Notes: generated from the sequence alone by a model not told the origin. Positions 26,178-35,317 are shown, counted from the first letter of the stretch. The stretch: DNA of 64,000 nucleotides from Pelomonas cellulosilytica (GCF_021353265.1 NZ_JAJTWU010000005.1:1-64000), one strand, 5' to 3'. Program-made: numbers and translations.

Positions 26178-26842
26178 CGCCGTGCCAGCAGCGCGACGTG
26201 GACCGGCGCACGCACCTCGAACCCCAGGCTCTCGTAGAGCGCGATGGCCGTGGTGTTGTTGGCCCACGCGTGCAGGAAAGGCTGCTCGCCGCGACGCTGG
26301 ATCTCCGCCGTGACGGCGGTCGACAGGCGGCGCGCGAGCCCCCGGCCACGAAAGTCAGGGTGCGTGCACACGCCGCTGACCTCCACGTGGCCCGGGAAGC
26401 GCATGCGCTCTCCGGCCATGGCGGCCAGCCGCCCATCGATGCGCAGGCCGACGAAGCGGCCCATCGTGTGCGTGCGCGGCAGGAACGGACCCGGTTCTGT
26501 CAACGAGGCCAACGCCCGCATCTCGGCGGCATCGGCCTCGCCAAGTACCATGACGCCGTCGTCCACCGGCAGGCGGCGCCGCGCAAGCATCTGCACCCCG
26601 GGCGCCGCCTTCTCGGCCATGAGCCCCGCGGGGATGACGATAGGCGGCACCTGCAGCAGGTAGACGCGGTCCTCGCCACACTGCACCAGGGCAGCCAGAG
26701 CATCAAGGTGCGGTGCCGACTCCCCGGGCACTGCGGCGAAGCAGTTGATGTCCGGCACGAAGCGCCGTGCACGCTCGTCCCCAAGCGACCAGTGCGGCTG
26801 GTGTTCGAGCGTGGCCCACAGGGGGCGGTCGAGCGCGCTCAT
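26174..26842 (-). CDS. GNAT-family N-acetyltransferase
   Basis: 222 residues. The C-terminal GNAT domain (about residues 95-222) has the acetyl-CoA pyrophosphate loop VCTHPDFRGRGLARRLS and the ANNTTAIALYESLGFEVR motif. The N-terminal 90 residues are a less conserved extension containing FAAVPGE. The ATG at 26842 overlaps the marR stop (26839), showing co-transcription and coupling. The substrate is unknown; MarR-linked acetyltransferases often act on toxic amines or phenolics, which is inference. Confidence 0.85.
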   Translation of the reverse strand: MSALDRPLWATLEHQPHWSLGDERARRFVPDINCFAAVPGESAPHLDALAALVQCGEDRVYLLQVPPIVIPAGLMAEKAAPGVQMLARRRLPVDDGVMVLGEADAAEMRALASLTEPGPFLPRTHTMGRFVGLRIDGRLAAMAGERMRFPGHVEVSGVCTHPDFRGRGLARRLSTAVTAEIQRRGEQPFLHAWANNTTAIALYESLGFEVRAPVHVALLARR

Positions 26843-27330
26843 CGCTGCACCAACGGCGTGGCCGCCAACGCGTCTTCCAGTCCCGCAAGCTGCGCCAGCA
26901 AATCGCCTGTCAACCCGGCGCATGCCTGCGCCACCGCTGCTTCGATCGCCGGCCAAGCCTCACGCCGCGCGCGTTGCACGAGGCTCCGGCCTTTGCGAGT
27001 CAAGGCGACGCGGCGCACACGCCGGTCGGCCTCCAGCGCCTGGGATTCCACCAGCCCCTCCTCCTCCAGCCCGCCCAGCGACCGGGTGATGACGGGCTGA
27101 GTGACGCCGATGGCGCTGCTCAATTCGCCCACGCTCAACGGGCCGAGGCGGTCCAGCGCGGCCAGCAGCGGAAACCACGCCGCCGGCTGCTCGAAGCCAT
27201 GGGCCGCCAGTACGGCTTGTGTCTGCGCCTGCAAGGTCTCGCCGATGCGCTTGAGCCGAGTTCCCAGGCTCAGGTGACCCAGCACCCTGACGACATCTTC
27301 CACGCGAGACCCCCAGACGACGAAATGCAT
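26839..27330 (-). CDS. MarR-family transcriptional regulator
   Basis: A 163-residue dimeric winged-helix repressor. The recognition region GVTQPVITRSLGGLEEEGLVE lies at about residues 77-97 and the wing EADRRVRRVALTRKG follows. A 20-bp perfect palindrome overlaps its own start codon, which strongly suggests autoregulation of the marR-GNAT operon. It sits downstream of the endolysin gene on the same strand but has its own operator. Confidence 0.9.
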   Translation of the reverse strand: MHFVVWGSRVEDVVRVLGHLSLGTRLKRIGETLQAQTQAVLAAHGFEQPAAWFPLLAALDRLGPLSVGELSSAIGVTQPVITRSLGGLEEEGLVESQALEADRRVRRVALTRKGRSLVQRARREAWPAIEAAVAQACAGLTGDLLAQLAGLEDALAATPLVQR

Positions 27331-27344
27331 AGCATGCTATGCAT
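27325..27344. promoter_or_regulatory. MarR operator, 20-bp perfect palindrome
   Basis: ATGCATAGCATGCTATGCAT is self-complementary over its full length and contains the marR ATG (27328-27330). MarR proteins bind palindromes of about this length with two half-sites one turn apart. Binding here would block both transcription initiation and access to the start. Confidence 0.65.
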
Positions 27345-27389
27345 CATCCCTCGAGTCGTCAACCGCGGGCCGTTGGAGCTTCGGCGAGC

Positions 27390-28610
27390 TCAGATCGCCA
27401 GCAGCGCCTTCGCACGCAGCAGCAGCCGGCGCCGGTCGTCGTAGCCGTTGAGGCCACCGTTGATGCGCCGCGTGAGCGTCGTCAAGTCGTCGGCATCGGC
27501 CAGCGCATTCAGGTTGTTCTTCGCCCAGTACCAGCCGGCCACGTCCGCGCACAGCGCGGCGTCGGTCGCCACTCGCTCGGGGCTGTCCAACAGCTCGGCC
27601 TCCTGGCCGATGGCACGGCCGTATTCGGCGTAGTTGGCACGGCCGGTCAGCTGGATCAGGCCGCGGCCCTTGAACTTGCGGCCGTCGCCCGGCTGCAGGT
27701 TGCCGAGGTCCGCCCGGCCCTGGTAGGCCTCGCCGTTGGCGATCTCGGCGCGGAAGCGGAACTCGCCGGATTCGTGCCCGATCTGCGCAAGGAAGTGAGC
27801 CTGGCGCAGCGGCGTGTCGATGTGCCGGTTGGCCATCACCTGCTGCAGGCGTGGCGAGAACTCAGCCACCTCCTCGCCGTTGGCGCGCAGGTAGAGCACG
27901 CCGAGCCAGCCCGGCGTGACGGCCTCGGGCAACGACTCGCACAGGCTCAGCAGCGTTGCGCCGTTGGCGTCCACGCGGCCATCGGGCTCGCTCTGGGCCT
28001 GTGCACTGCGCTGGAAGGCCATGATCGCGTCCAGCGTCTTCTGCCCGAAGGCGCCATCGGGCTTCAGCGGCTCGGGCAGCTGCACGCGGCCGGCCGCGGC
28101 ACACAGGTTCAGCAGCTGCTGCACGCTCTCCACATCGTCGCGCGCGTTGCTGCACTGCGCCCCAACGGCGCCGGTCGTCAGGCCCCGGCCGCGCGCGCCG
28201 ACGGGCGAGGCGGTTGCCACCAAGGCGCTGGCAGGCGCCACCCCGGCGTCGAGCGCCTCGCGGCGCTCAAAATGCGGCAAATCCTTGGCGCTCGTCCAAT
28301 TGCCGCCCCAGCGATTGGCGCCGTCCAGCCCCTCCCAGAACTGGCCCAACGGGCGCAGCGTCTCGACGTCGGAGACCAGCAGCGGGCGGCCGTCCGGTGC
28401 GTCTCGGAAGAAGTTGATGTCGATGGCCAGGCGCTTCAGGTGCTGGCTCGCCATCGTCGTGCTGCGGCCGTTCATCACGTGCAGGGCCTGCTGCTCCGGC
28501 GTGCGATAGAGCTCGCCGGCCGAGGCCGAGAACCCCAGTTCGCCGGCCTTGCGCACCAGCTCGCAGACATGCACCAGGAAGACCGATTGCTCGCGGACCA
28601 GCTCGGTCAT
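27390..28610 (-). CDS. Modular endolysin: M15-type peptidase + peptidoglycan-binding domain + GH19 lysozyme
   Basis: A 406-residue cell-wall hydrolase with two catalytic modules. Residues 1-115 are an M15-type D,L-peptidase with zinc ligands His57 and Asp64 (SQHLKRLAID) and His113 (DLPHFER). Residues about 155-215 form a PG_binding_1 domain (KPDGAFGQKTLDAIMAFQ). Residues about 235-406 are a GH19 chitinase/lysozyme fold with catalytic Glu280 in IGHESGEF and FKGRGLIQLTGRANY. No signal peptide; export would need the upstream holin, whose stop overlaps this ATG. Phage-like in design, but no other phage genes are present. Confidence 0.85.
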   Translation of the reverse strand: MTELVREQSVFLVHVCELVRKAGELGFSASAGELYRTPEQQALHVMNGRSTTMASQHLKRLAIDINFFRDAPDGRPLLVSDVETLRPLGQFWEGLDGANRWGGNWTSAKDLPHFERREALDAGVAPASALVATASPVGARGRGLTTGAVGAQCSNARDDVESVQQLLNLCAAAGRVQLPEPLKPDGAFGQKTLDAIMAFQRSAQAQSEPDGRVDANGATLLSLCESLPEAVTPGWLGVLYLRANGEEVAEFSPRLQQVMANRHIDTPLRQAHFLAQIGHESGEFRFRAEIANGEAYQGRADLGNLQPGDGRKFKGRGLIQLTGRANYAEYGRAIGQEAELLDSPERVATDAALCADVAGWYWAKNNLNALADADDLTTLTRRINGGLNGYDDRRRLLLRAKALLAI

Positions 28611-29254
28611 GATTGGGCTCCGCGGCTGCCATCGCCACCTTCACCCTGCAGCGCCGCGCTTTGCGCACGGATGGCGAGCTGGCCGATCTTGTCGTCCTTG
28701 GCCTTGCTGCCTGCACTCGACCCGAAGAAGTACTGGATGATGGCCGACAGGGACACTCCAAGCAGGAAGCCCAGCACCGTGTCGATGACGCGCGCCCGCG
28801 GGTCGGTGGGCTCGTACCTGGGACCGAAGGCGGCGACGAAGATGAAGGCGAACGTCAGCAGCGTCAGCACGCTGGCGTAGATGTAGATGAAGCGCCGCAC
28901 GAAGGCGTCGGGGCTGGCGATGGCCGCCTCCTGCATGTGGCGCGCGCTCGCACGGTCGGCGGCGGCGATGCGCTCCTGCTCGATCTGGTTGGCATCGCTC
29001 TGCTGACGGTAGGCCAGCAGCTTGCCCTGGTACTCGAACTCGAACTGCTTCAGCTGGGCCCACTGCGCGTCGGTCAGCTTGTTGTCGGCGACATCATTGA
29101 TGTCGATGCCCGTCTTCTGCTGGATGAGGTCGGCAATCTCGGTCGTGCCCTTGTCCAGCGCACCGCGGAAGACGCCGCTGAGCAAATCCAGCCCTTTTTG
29201 CGCCAGCTGCGGCGCAATCGCCGACAGTGCTGCAGCGATCAGGGGAATCGGCAT
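28607..29254 (-). CDS. Holin-like membrane protein (3TM-holin/GTA-holin type)
   Basis: 215 residues. An N-terminal amphipathic segment (PLIAAALSAIAPQLAQKGLDLL) is followed by a charged region with EFEYQGKLLAYRQQSDANQ, then two membrane helices at about residues 124-145 (IYIYASVLTLLTFAFIFVAAF) and 157-179 (LGFLLGVSLSAIIQYFFG), and a basic tail. This matches holins associated with prophages and gene transfer agents. It overlaps the endolysin start by four bases, giving a classic lysis pair. Its role outside a phage is unknown. Confidence 0.72.
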   Translation of the reverse strand: MPIPLIAAALSAIAPQLAQKGLDLLSGVFRGALDKGTTEIADLIQQKTGIDINDVADNKLTDAQWAQLKQFEFEYQGKLLAYRQQSDANQIEQERIAAADRASARHMQEAAIASPDAFVRRFIYIYASVLTLLTFAFIFVAAFGPRYEPTDPRARVIDTVLGFLLGVSLSAIIQYFFGSSAGSKAKDDKIGQLAIRAQSAALQGEGGDGSRGAQS

Positions 29255-29338
29255 GTCTGCTCCGGTCTGCTGAGACCGGCGCAGCTTAGGCGGCAGTTGG
29301 CAGCCGCCTCATCCTCCGAACTGAGGACGCTGCGAGTT

Positions 29339-29542
29339 CTAGGGGAGCGTCTTGCAGTTGGGCTTGCAGACCACCTCGTTGCGACCGAGCAGCCGGATGG
29401 ACTGCAGACCGGTCGGCGCACGGTGCTTGCCGCACTTGAAGCAGGAGCGGGTGTGGCCGCTGCCCAAGAAGGGCGAACCGCCCACTTTCGACTGGTAGCG
29501 CAAGCCGTCTTCACGGACCGCGGTCACGGTGTCTTTGCTCAT
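29339..29542 (-). CDS. Small cysteine-rich protein, probable zinc ribbon
   Basis: 67 residues with SCFKCGKH near residue 34 and VCKPNC near residue 58, a four-cysteine set able to bind one zinc ion. No family name recognised; short proteins of this pattern occur in related Burkholderiales. It is upstream of the holin on the same strand with an 84-base gap. Confidence 0.5.
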   Translation of the reverse strand: MSKDTVTAVREDGLRYQSKVGGSPFLGSGHTRSCFKCGKHRAPTGLQSIRLLGRNEVVCKPNCKTLP

Positions 29543-29635
29543 TCTTCGCAGAGGTCAGGACGAATGATGGATTGACGCACAGCGTTCATGACAGCGCCAC
29601 CTCGCTAGCACCAGTCCCGGCGCCGAATCGGCCCA

Positions 29636-29663
29636 AACCGCGGGCTTCCCCTAGCCCGCGGTT
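29636..29663. terminator. Strong 10-bp stem-loop upstream of tdk
   Basis: AACCGCGGGC and GCCCGCGGTT pair perfectly across an 8-nt loop. It lies before the probable tdk promoter (GACAAT at 29683) and after the start of the divergent zinc-ribbon gene, so it may insulate the two units. No T-run. Confidence 0.45.
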
Positions 29664-29709
29664 GAGGGGGGCGGCGGCCGGGGACAATGGCTGCACCCTC
29701 GAACCGACC

Positions 29710-30270
29710 ATGGCCAAGCTCTTTTTCCGCTACGCCGCGATGAACGCCGGCAAGTCCACCGCCCTGCTGCAGGTGGCCCACAACTATGAAGAACGCGGCC
29801 ACCGCGTCCGCATCTTCACGGCCCGGCTGGACGACCGCTACGGCCGCGGCTACGTCACGTCACGTCTGGGTCCACAGCGCGAGGCCGAGCCGTTCGACGA
29901 CGCCACAGACTTCGCCGCCGTGATGGCCGCGAGCCCCGGCATCGCCTGCATCCTCGTGGACGAGGCGCAGTTCCTGTCCAAGCGCCAGGTACAGCAGCTG
30001 CACGAGCTGGCGCACCTGCACAACCTGCCGGCCATCTGCTACGGCCTGCGCACGGACTTCCGCGGCGAACTGTTCCCCGGCTCGGCCACGCTGCTGGCGC
30101 TGGCCGACGAGATGGACGAGATGAAGACCATCTGCGACTGCGGCCGCAAGGCGACGATGAACATGCGCGTGGACGCCGACAACCGCAAGGTCACCGAGGG
30201 CGCCCAGGTGGAGATCGGCGGCAACGCGCGCTACCGCTCGGTCTGCGGGCGGTGCTTTCGCCAGGGCTGA
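29710..30270 (+). CDS. tdk: Thymidine kinase, type II
   Basis: Phosphorylates thymidine for nucleotide salvage. 186 residues, P-loop AMNAGKST (residues 10-17), catalytic Glu85 in VDEAQFL and a C-terminal zinc site built from CDCGRK and VCGRCF. I start at ATG 29710 because the P-loop must lie near the N-terminus; the longer frame adds unrelated sequence. A -10-like GACAAT at 29683 fits a short leader. Confidence 0.96.
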   Translation: MAKLFFRYAAMNAGKSTALLQVAHNYEERGHRVRIFTARLDDRYGRGYVTSRLGPQREAEPFDDATDFAAVMAASPGIACILVDEAQFLSKRQVQQLHELAHLHNLPAICYGLRTDFRGELFPGSATLLALADEMDEMKTICDCGRKATMNMRVDADNRKVTEGAQVEIGGNARYRSVCGRCFRQG

Positions 30271-30279
30271 CGCCGAGAT

Positions 30280-30795
30280 TCAGCGCAGGCCCAGCGCGTC
30301 GCGCACGGCGGCGGCCGCGGCGTCACCCTTGGCCTTCTGCACCCGCTCCACGAGCTGCAGCGCCAGCGCCTGCAATGCCGACAGGCTGTCGGCACGCTCC
30401 ACCTCCAGCGCGAAGGCATAGCCCTTGAACGGCCCCAGCAGCTTGGTGGCCTGGCCGCTGAGGTAGGTGTAGAGGGCGGCGCGGTCCAGCAGCAACGTCC
30501 CGGTGGACGGGGCGGCCGCAGGTGCCGGCGCCGCGGCGGGCTGGGCCGCTGGCGGCATCGATGGCACCGCCGCCTGCGCTGTGCCGCCGCCGGCCTGCGC
30601 AGCGATCAGGCCCTGCTGGCGCAGCGAATCGAAATCCGCCTCCGTGGCGCCGCCGACGAGGCGCAGCCATTCGCGCGGCGGCTTGCTGGCATCCAGCACT
30701 AGCAGCAGGTTGCGCGCGGCGCGGGACAACGGCAGGGCGCGGGCACGGATTTCAGCGCGGCCGGCGTCGGTTTTTGAATGCAGCAGATCGAGCAC
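30280..30795 (-). CDS. Conserved hypothetical protein with regulator-like N-terminus
   Basis: 171 residues starting at a GTG. The N-terminal 65 residues (SKTDAGRAEIRARALPLSRAARNLLLVLDA) resemble a short helical/winged region common in Burkholderiales hypothetical proteins. A proline/alanine linker (residues 72-97) joins it to a C-terminal helical domain. No catalytic motif, signal peptide or membrane helix. Function unknown. Confidence 0.6.
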   Translation of the reverse strand: MLDLLHSKTDAGRAEIRARALPLSRAARNLLLVLDASKPPREWLRLVGGATEADFDSLRQQGLIAAQAGGGTAQAAVPSMPPAAQPAAAPAPAAAPSTGTLLLDRAALYTYLSGQATKLLGPFKGYAFALEVERADSLSALQALALQLVERVQKAKGDAAAAAVRDALGLR

Positions 30796-30857
30796 GGTGC
30801 GGAGGGTCTCTCAGCTGCGGTATCGCCGCAAGCCAGCTAGTTCACGGAATAGGGACA

Positions 30858-32531
30858 TCAGCTCTTGTCGCGCAGCTCGCGACGCAAAATCTTGCCGACG
30901 GGAGTCTTGGGCAGGTCGGTGCGGAACTCGACGATTTTCGGGCGCTTGTAGCCGGTCAGGTTGATCTCGCAGTAAGCCCGCACGTCGGCTTCGGTGAGCT
31001 GCGGGTCCCGCTTCACGATAACCACCTTCACCGCCTCGCCGGCCTTCGCGTCCGGCACGCCGACCGCGGCGCACTCCAGCACGCCGGGCATCAGCGTCAG
31101 CACATCCTCGACCTCGTTCGGATACACATTGAAACCACTAACGAGGATCATGTCCTTCTTTCGGTCCACGATCTTGAAGTAACCGCGCTCGTCGACGGTG
31201 CCGATGTCGCCCGTGCGGAAAAAACCGTCGGCCGTCATGACCTTGGCCGTTTCGTCCGGCCGCTGCCAGTAGCCAGCCATGACCTGCGGCCCGCGAATGG
31301 CGATCTCGCCGCGCTCGCCCAGCGGCACCTCGCGACCATCGTCGTCCAGCAGGCGCAGCTCGGTCAGCGGCAACGGCAGGCCGATGGTGCCGGTGTAGGC
31401 CATGCTGTCCGCCGGGTTGCAGGTAGCCGTAGGCGACGTTTCGGACAGGCCGTAGCCCTCGATGATGGGGCAACCCGTCTTCTCCAGCCACAGCTTGGCG
31501 GTGGCCTGCTGCACCGCCATGCCGCCGCCTACTGAGATGACGAGATGGCTCCAGTCCACCGTGGGGAAATCGGCATGGTTGGCCATGGCCATGAACAAGG
31601 TATTGACCGCCGGGAAGCTGTGGAATCGATGTCCGGCAAGCTCCTTGAAGACGGCCGGCAGGTCGCGAGGGTTCGGAATCAGCACATTGGCGCCGCCCAT
31701 GTGCATGGACAACATCATGTTCGTATTGAATCCGAAGATGTGATACAGCGGCAGGGCACAGATGGTGACGATCTGTTCGCCCTTCGGGACCTTCTTCAGC
31801 GCTGGTTGGTACCAGGCCTCGCACTGCAGGATGTTGGCCACGAGGTTGCGGTGCATCAGCACCGCGCCCTTGGACACGCCGGTCGTGCCCCCCGTGTACT
31901 GCAACACGGCGATGTCGTCCGGCCCCAGGCGCGGCGCCGTGTAGGTCAGGCCCCGCCCCTTCGCCAACGCATCGTTGAAGCGCACGGCGCCGGGCAGGTC
32001 GAAGGCTGGCACCATCTTCCTGACGTTGCGAACGACGTAGTTGACTATGGCGCCCTTCACGAAGCCCAGCATGTCGCCCATCGACGCGAGGATGATGTGC
32101 TTGGTCGGCACATGGGCCAGCACCTGCTGCAGCACTGACGCGAAGTTCTCGATGATGACGATGGCCTTGGCGCCGGAGTCCTTCAGCTGGTGCTCCAGCT
32201 CACGCGGTGTGTAGAGCGGGTTGACATTGACGACCACGTATCCTGCCCGCAGCACGGCAGCGACAGCCACCGGGTACTGGAACAGGTTGGGCATCATCAG
32301 CGCGACGCGGTCGCCCTTCTCCAGGCCGAGGCCTTGCAAGTAGGCGGCGAGCGCACGCGAGGCCTCGTCCACCTCCGCGAAGCTGATGCGCTTGCCCATC
32401 ATCAGATAGGCCGCCTGGTCGGCATGCTTCCTGAATGCGGTGTCCAGCAGGTCTACCAGGCTGGGGTAGAGCGCCACATTGACGTCGCGCGGCACCTCCT
32501 CCGGGTAGTGCTTCAGCCAGATCGGCTCCAT
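30858..32531 (-). CDS. fadD: Long-chain fatty-acid--CoA ligase
   Basis: Activates fatty acids to acyl-CoA through an acyl-adenylate, at the inner face of the cytoplasmic membrane. 557 residues with the AMP-binding P-loop YTGGTTGVSKGA, the substrate motif GYGLSETSP, FRTGDIG, and the C-terminal lysine in KTPVGKILRRELR. AAGGAG precedes the ATG. A second paralogue elsewhere is usual in this group, so the exact chain-length role is uncertain. Confidence 0.93.
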   Translation of the reverse strand: MEPIWLKHYPEEVPRDVNVALYPSLVDLLDTAFRKHADQAAYLMMGKRISFAEVDEASRALAAYLQGLGLEKGDRVALMMPNLFQYPVAVAAVLRAGYVVVNVNPLYTPRELEHQLKDSGAKAIVIIENFASVLQQVLAHVPTKHIILASMGDMLGFVKGAIVNYVVRNVRKMVPAFDLPGAVRFNDALAKGRGLTYTAPRLGPDDIAVLQYTGGTTGVSKGAVLMHRNLVANILQCEAWYQPALKKVPKGEQIVTICALPLYHIFGFNTNMMLSMHMGGANVLIPNPRDLPAVFKELAGHRFHSFPAVNTLFMAMANHADFPTVDWSHLVISVGGGMAVQQATAKLWLEKTGCPIIEGYGLSETSPTATCNPADSMAYTGTIGLPLPLTELRLLDDDGREVPLGERGEIAIRGPQVMAGYWQRPDETAKVMTADGFFRTGDIGTVDERGYFKIVDRKKDMILVSGFNVYPNEVEDVLTLMPGVLECAAVGVPDAKAGEAVKVVIVKRDPQLTEADVRAYCEINLTGYKRPKIVEFRTDLPKTPVGKILRRELRDKS

Positions 32532-32657
32532 GGCCTTGTCTCCTTATCGGTTGCGCGGATTCTGACCGATAGCTGACAACGCCCTGCTCAGGGGATTCGA
32601 TAGCGCGCATCAAGCGGGTCTGCAGCGCAGAACCAGCTTGTCGACCTGGCTCGACAG

Positions 32658-34418
32658 CTAGCCCGCAGCCGCCGCCAGCACGAAGTCCGGATGGATGGTG
32701 CGCAGGCCATGCCGCGGGAAGCGGATCGCCACGGCGTCGGCGCTGCAATCCTCCACCTCGCCCCAGCCGAAGCGCCGCACGCGCACGCGCTGTCCAGGCT
32801 CGAAGGCGCGCTGCCGCGTGGGCTGCATGTCGCTGCCGTCGTCGGACTGCTGCTCCGCGGCCAGCAAGGCCTCGAAGCGGGCGCAGCTGTCGCAATGGCC
32901 GCAGCGCGTGGCGCCGTCGTCCAGTGCCTCGCCGAAATGGGCCAGAACGGCTGCCCATCGACAGTTGCCGGCCTTGGCGTAGAGCACCATGGCGGCCAGG
33001 CCGTCACGGTCGTGCTGCTGACGCTCGCGCGCGGCGGCCTCGGCCGCGTTGACGACGGCATCCGCCGTGCGCCGCGTGGCCGGCCGCACGCCGGCATCGC
33101 CGCCGCCGGCCGAGCGCACGGCGCGCACCGAGCGCAGCGCCGCCAGCACTTGCTCCGCCCGGCGCTGCGGCAGCCGCGCCATCTCGGCCAGCGCAGCAGG
33201 CACCCAGCCGCCCTGCGGCGTGTGGCTGGCTAGCGCCCGCCAGACGCTCGCCAGCTCCTCGCGCGACGGCGCCTGGCCGCCGGCGAAGAACTGCTGCAGC
33301 GCCCGGTCGCCCTCGCGGAACAGCAGCACGCAGTCGGCAGGCTCGCCATCGCGGCCGGCCCGGCCGCACTCTTGAACGTAGGCCTCGATGGAGGCCGGCA
33401 TCTGCGCGTGCAGCACGAGGCGGATGTCGGGCTTGTCGATGCCCATGCCGAAGGCGTTGGTGGCCACCATCACGCGCGCCTCGTCGCGCATGAAGGCGTC
33501 CTGCGTAGCCTCGCGCTCTGCCTTGGGCAGCTTGCCGTGGTAGAGCCCGGCGCCCACGTCGGCGCCGCGCAGCTGGGCGTGCAGGGCAGTGGCTTCGCGC
33601 ACCGTGGCGCAGTAGACGATGGCGCTCCCGTCCAGTTCGCGCAGCCGGCGCAGCACGAAGGCGCGGCGCTCGGCCTCGGTCTGCGGCAGCTCCACCGCCA
33701 GGCGCAGGTTGGGGCGATAGACGCCGTGACTGAGGATGCCGTCGCGCGGGATGTCCAGCGCCTGGGCGATCTCGCGCTGCACGCGCGCCGAAGCCGTAGC
33801 CGTCAGCGCCAGCACGGGCGGCCGGCCGAGCGCGCGGCGGGCGTCGCGCAGCGCACTGAACGCCGGGCGAAAGTCGTGGCCCCACTGCGCGATGCAGTGC
33901 GCCTCGTCCACCACCAGCAGTCCCACGCGCTGATCCTGCAGCAGGCCTCGCGTATGCGCGTCGGCCAGCCGCTCGGGCGTCGTGAAGACGATGCGCGCCG
34001 CGCCGCGCGCCAGCAGCGCCTCGGCCTCCAGCCGGCGGTTGGCGTCCAGCGCGGAGTGCAGCTGCACGGCCGCCACGCCATGGTCGTTGAGCGTGTCGCA
34101 CTGGTCCTTCATCAGCGCGATCAGTGGCGAGATGACGACGGTCAGCGCATCGCTGAGCACGGCCGGCAGCTGGTAGCACAGCGACTTGCCGGCGCCCGTG
34201 GGCATGACGGCCAGTGTGCTGTCGCCGGCCAGCACGCGGTCGATGACTTCCGCCTGCCCCGGCCGCAGCGCCCGCAGGCCGAAGACGCGCCGCAGTGCCT
34301 GCCGCAGCTTGACCGGCGTGACAGGCTCGCGAGGCGGCAGCTTCTCGGGCGGCGGCGCCGGGCGCGGAGAGTCCTCGCGCGGGCCGGCTTGCTGTTGCAG
34401 CACGGCGGCGACGCTCAT
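32658..34418 (-). CDS. recQ: ATP-dependent DNA helicase RecQ
   Basis: 3'-5' DNA helicase for recombination and repair. 586 residues: Walker A MPTGAGKSL (residues 72-80), the DEAH box VDEAHCIAQWGHDFRP with the aromatic-rich loop, motif VI region QECGRAGRDG, then a zinc-binding module with CRWAAVLAHFGE and CGHCDSC. A short C-terminal domain follows (RVRVRRFGWGEVE), and no HRDC domain is present. It is the short RecQ type seen in many betaproteobacteria. Its ATG overlaps the stop of the upstream hydrolase gene. Confidence 0.93.
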   Translation of the reverse strand: MSVAAVLQQQAGPREDSPRPAPPPEKLPPREPVTPVKLRQALRRVFGLRALRPGQAEVIDRVLAGDSTLAVMPTGAGKSLCYQLPAVLSDALTVVISPLIALMKDQCDTLNDHGVAAVQLHSALDANRRLEAEALLARGAARIVFTTPERLADAHTRGLLQDQRVGLLVVDEAHCIAQWGHDFRPAFSALRDARRALGRPPVLALTATASARVQREIAQALDIPRDGILSHGVYRPNLRLAVELPQTEAERRAFVLRRLRELDGSAIVYCATVREATALHAQLRGADVGAGLYHGKLPKAEREATQDAFMRDEARVMVATNAFGMGIDKPDIRLVLHAQMPASIEAYVQECGRAGRDGEPADCVLLFREGDRALQQFFAGGQAPSREELASVWRALASHTPQGGWVPAALAEMARLPQRRAEQVLAALRSVRAVRSAGGGDAGVRPATRRTADAVVNAAEAAARERQQHDRDGLAAMVLYAKAGNCRWAAVLAHFGEALDDGATRCGHCDSCARFEALLAAEQQSDDGSDMQPTRQRAFEPGQRVRVRRFGWGEVEDCSADAVAIRFPRHGLRTIHPDFVLAAAAG

Positions 34419-35170
34419 TCGGCACCCCGGCGCCGGCAGGCCAGCAGCTGGGTCACGCGCGAAAGCACCTCAGGCGCCCAGCCCATGCCGAGGTGGCTGG
34501 CGTCCACCTCGATGTCGCGCGCCAGCGGCCAGCGCCGGTCATGGGTACAGGCTTCCCACGACACGATGCCGTCGCGGCGGCTGTAGAGCGAGATCGTCGG
34601 CACCGGCGGTGGCTCGGCCAGCCGCTCGCGCAGCGCGGCCTCTTTCGGTGCGTGCTGGCCGTTGAGAAGGCGGAACAGCCAGCCCACATGCGTGTCGTCC
34701 GCGCTGCCGTTGAACGGCGTGCCGATGGTGATGACGTGATGCACCCGCTCCGGCCAGCGCTTGGCCAACTCGCGCGCATAGAAGCCGCCCAGGCTCCAGC
34801 CGACGAAGCTCACGTCATGCGCCGGAGCGATGCGGTCGTGCACGGCTTCGGCCAGGCCGTCCAGCCAGGCGTCCACATCGCCGCGCGGGCCGGTGTTCAG
34901 ACCCTGTCCCCAATCGATCGCGCGGAATCCCGCCCGCTCCAGGTGGCGGCGCAACGGCCACAGCGTCACACCGTCGGTGCCCAGGCCCGGGAACAGCACA
35001 ACCGGGTGGCCCTGGCCCACCGGCTCGGGCGCACGCAGCCAGTGGCCCAGCGCCTGCACGGCCTCCAGCGTCGCGCGGGCGGGCTCCGAGGCCAGCAGCG
35101 TCAGCGCCGGGCGCCGGTTGGGCGCACTCGCCGGGCGGGGCGGCATCAAGGGCAGCGAGGTGTCGGTCAT
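34415..35170 (-). CDS. Alpha/beta hydrolase
   Basis: 251 residues. PVVLFPGLGTDG gives the oxyanion region, the nucleophile elbow FVGWSLGGFYA places serine near residue 131, an acidic residue follows in YSRRDGIVSW and the histidine in VDASHLGMGW. It resembles lipase-like hydrolases acting on hydrophobic esters. No signal peptide. The upstream gene of an operon with recQ (ATGA overlap at 34415-34418). Confidence 0.78.
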   Translation of the reverse strand: MTDTSLPLMPPRPASAPNRRPALTLLASEPARATLEAVQALGHWLRAPEPVGQGHPVVLFPGLGTDGVTLWPLRRHLERAGFRAIDWGQGLNTGPRGDVDAWLDGLAEAVHDRIAPAHDVSFVGWSLGGFYARELAKRWPERVHHVITIGTPFNGSADDTHVGWLFRLLNGQHAPKEAALRERLAEPPPVPTISLYSRRDGIVSWEACTHDRRWPLARDIEVDASHLGMGWAPEVLSRVTQLLACRRRGAE

Positions 35171-35317
35171 GGTGGTGGACTGCAGAAAAAGCGATGTGCC
35201 GATGCTGTCTCCCGGTCGACGCTGCGGCTGCCAGCATGCCGGCTGGCACGCTGTAGGACGAACACGCGGCGCTCTCTGACGCCAGCGCTTGCCGCGCGCG
35301 TGCACACTGCGTCCACC

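Noticed and set aside
27390-29542. Complete prophage
   Set aside because: Only a holin and endolysin are phage-like; flanking genes are marR and tdk, and no structural, integrase or att sequences were seen.
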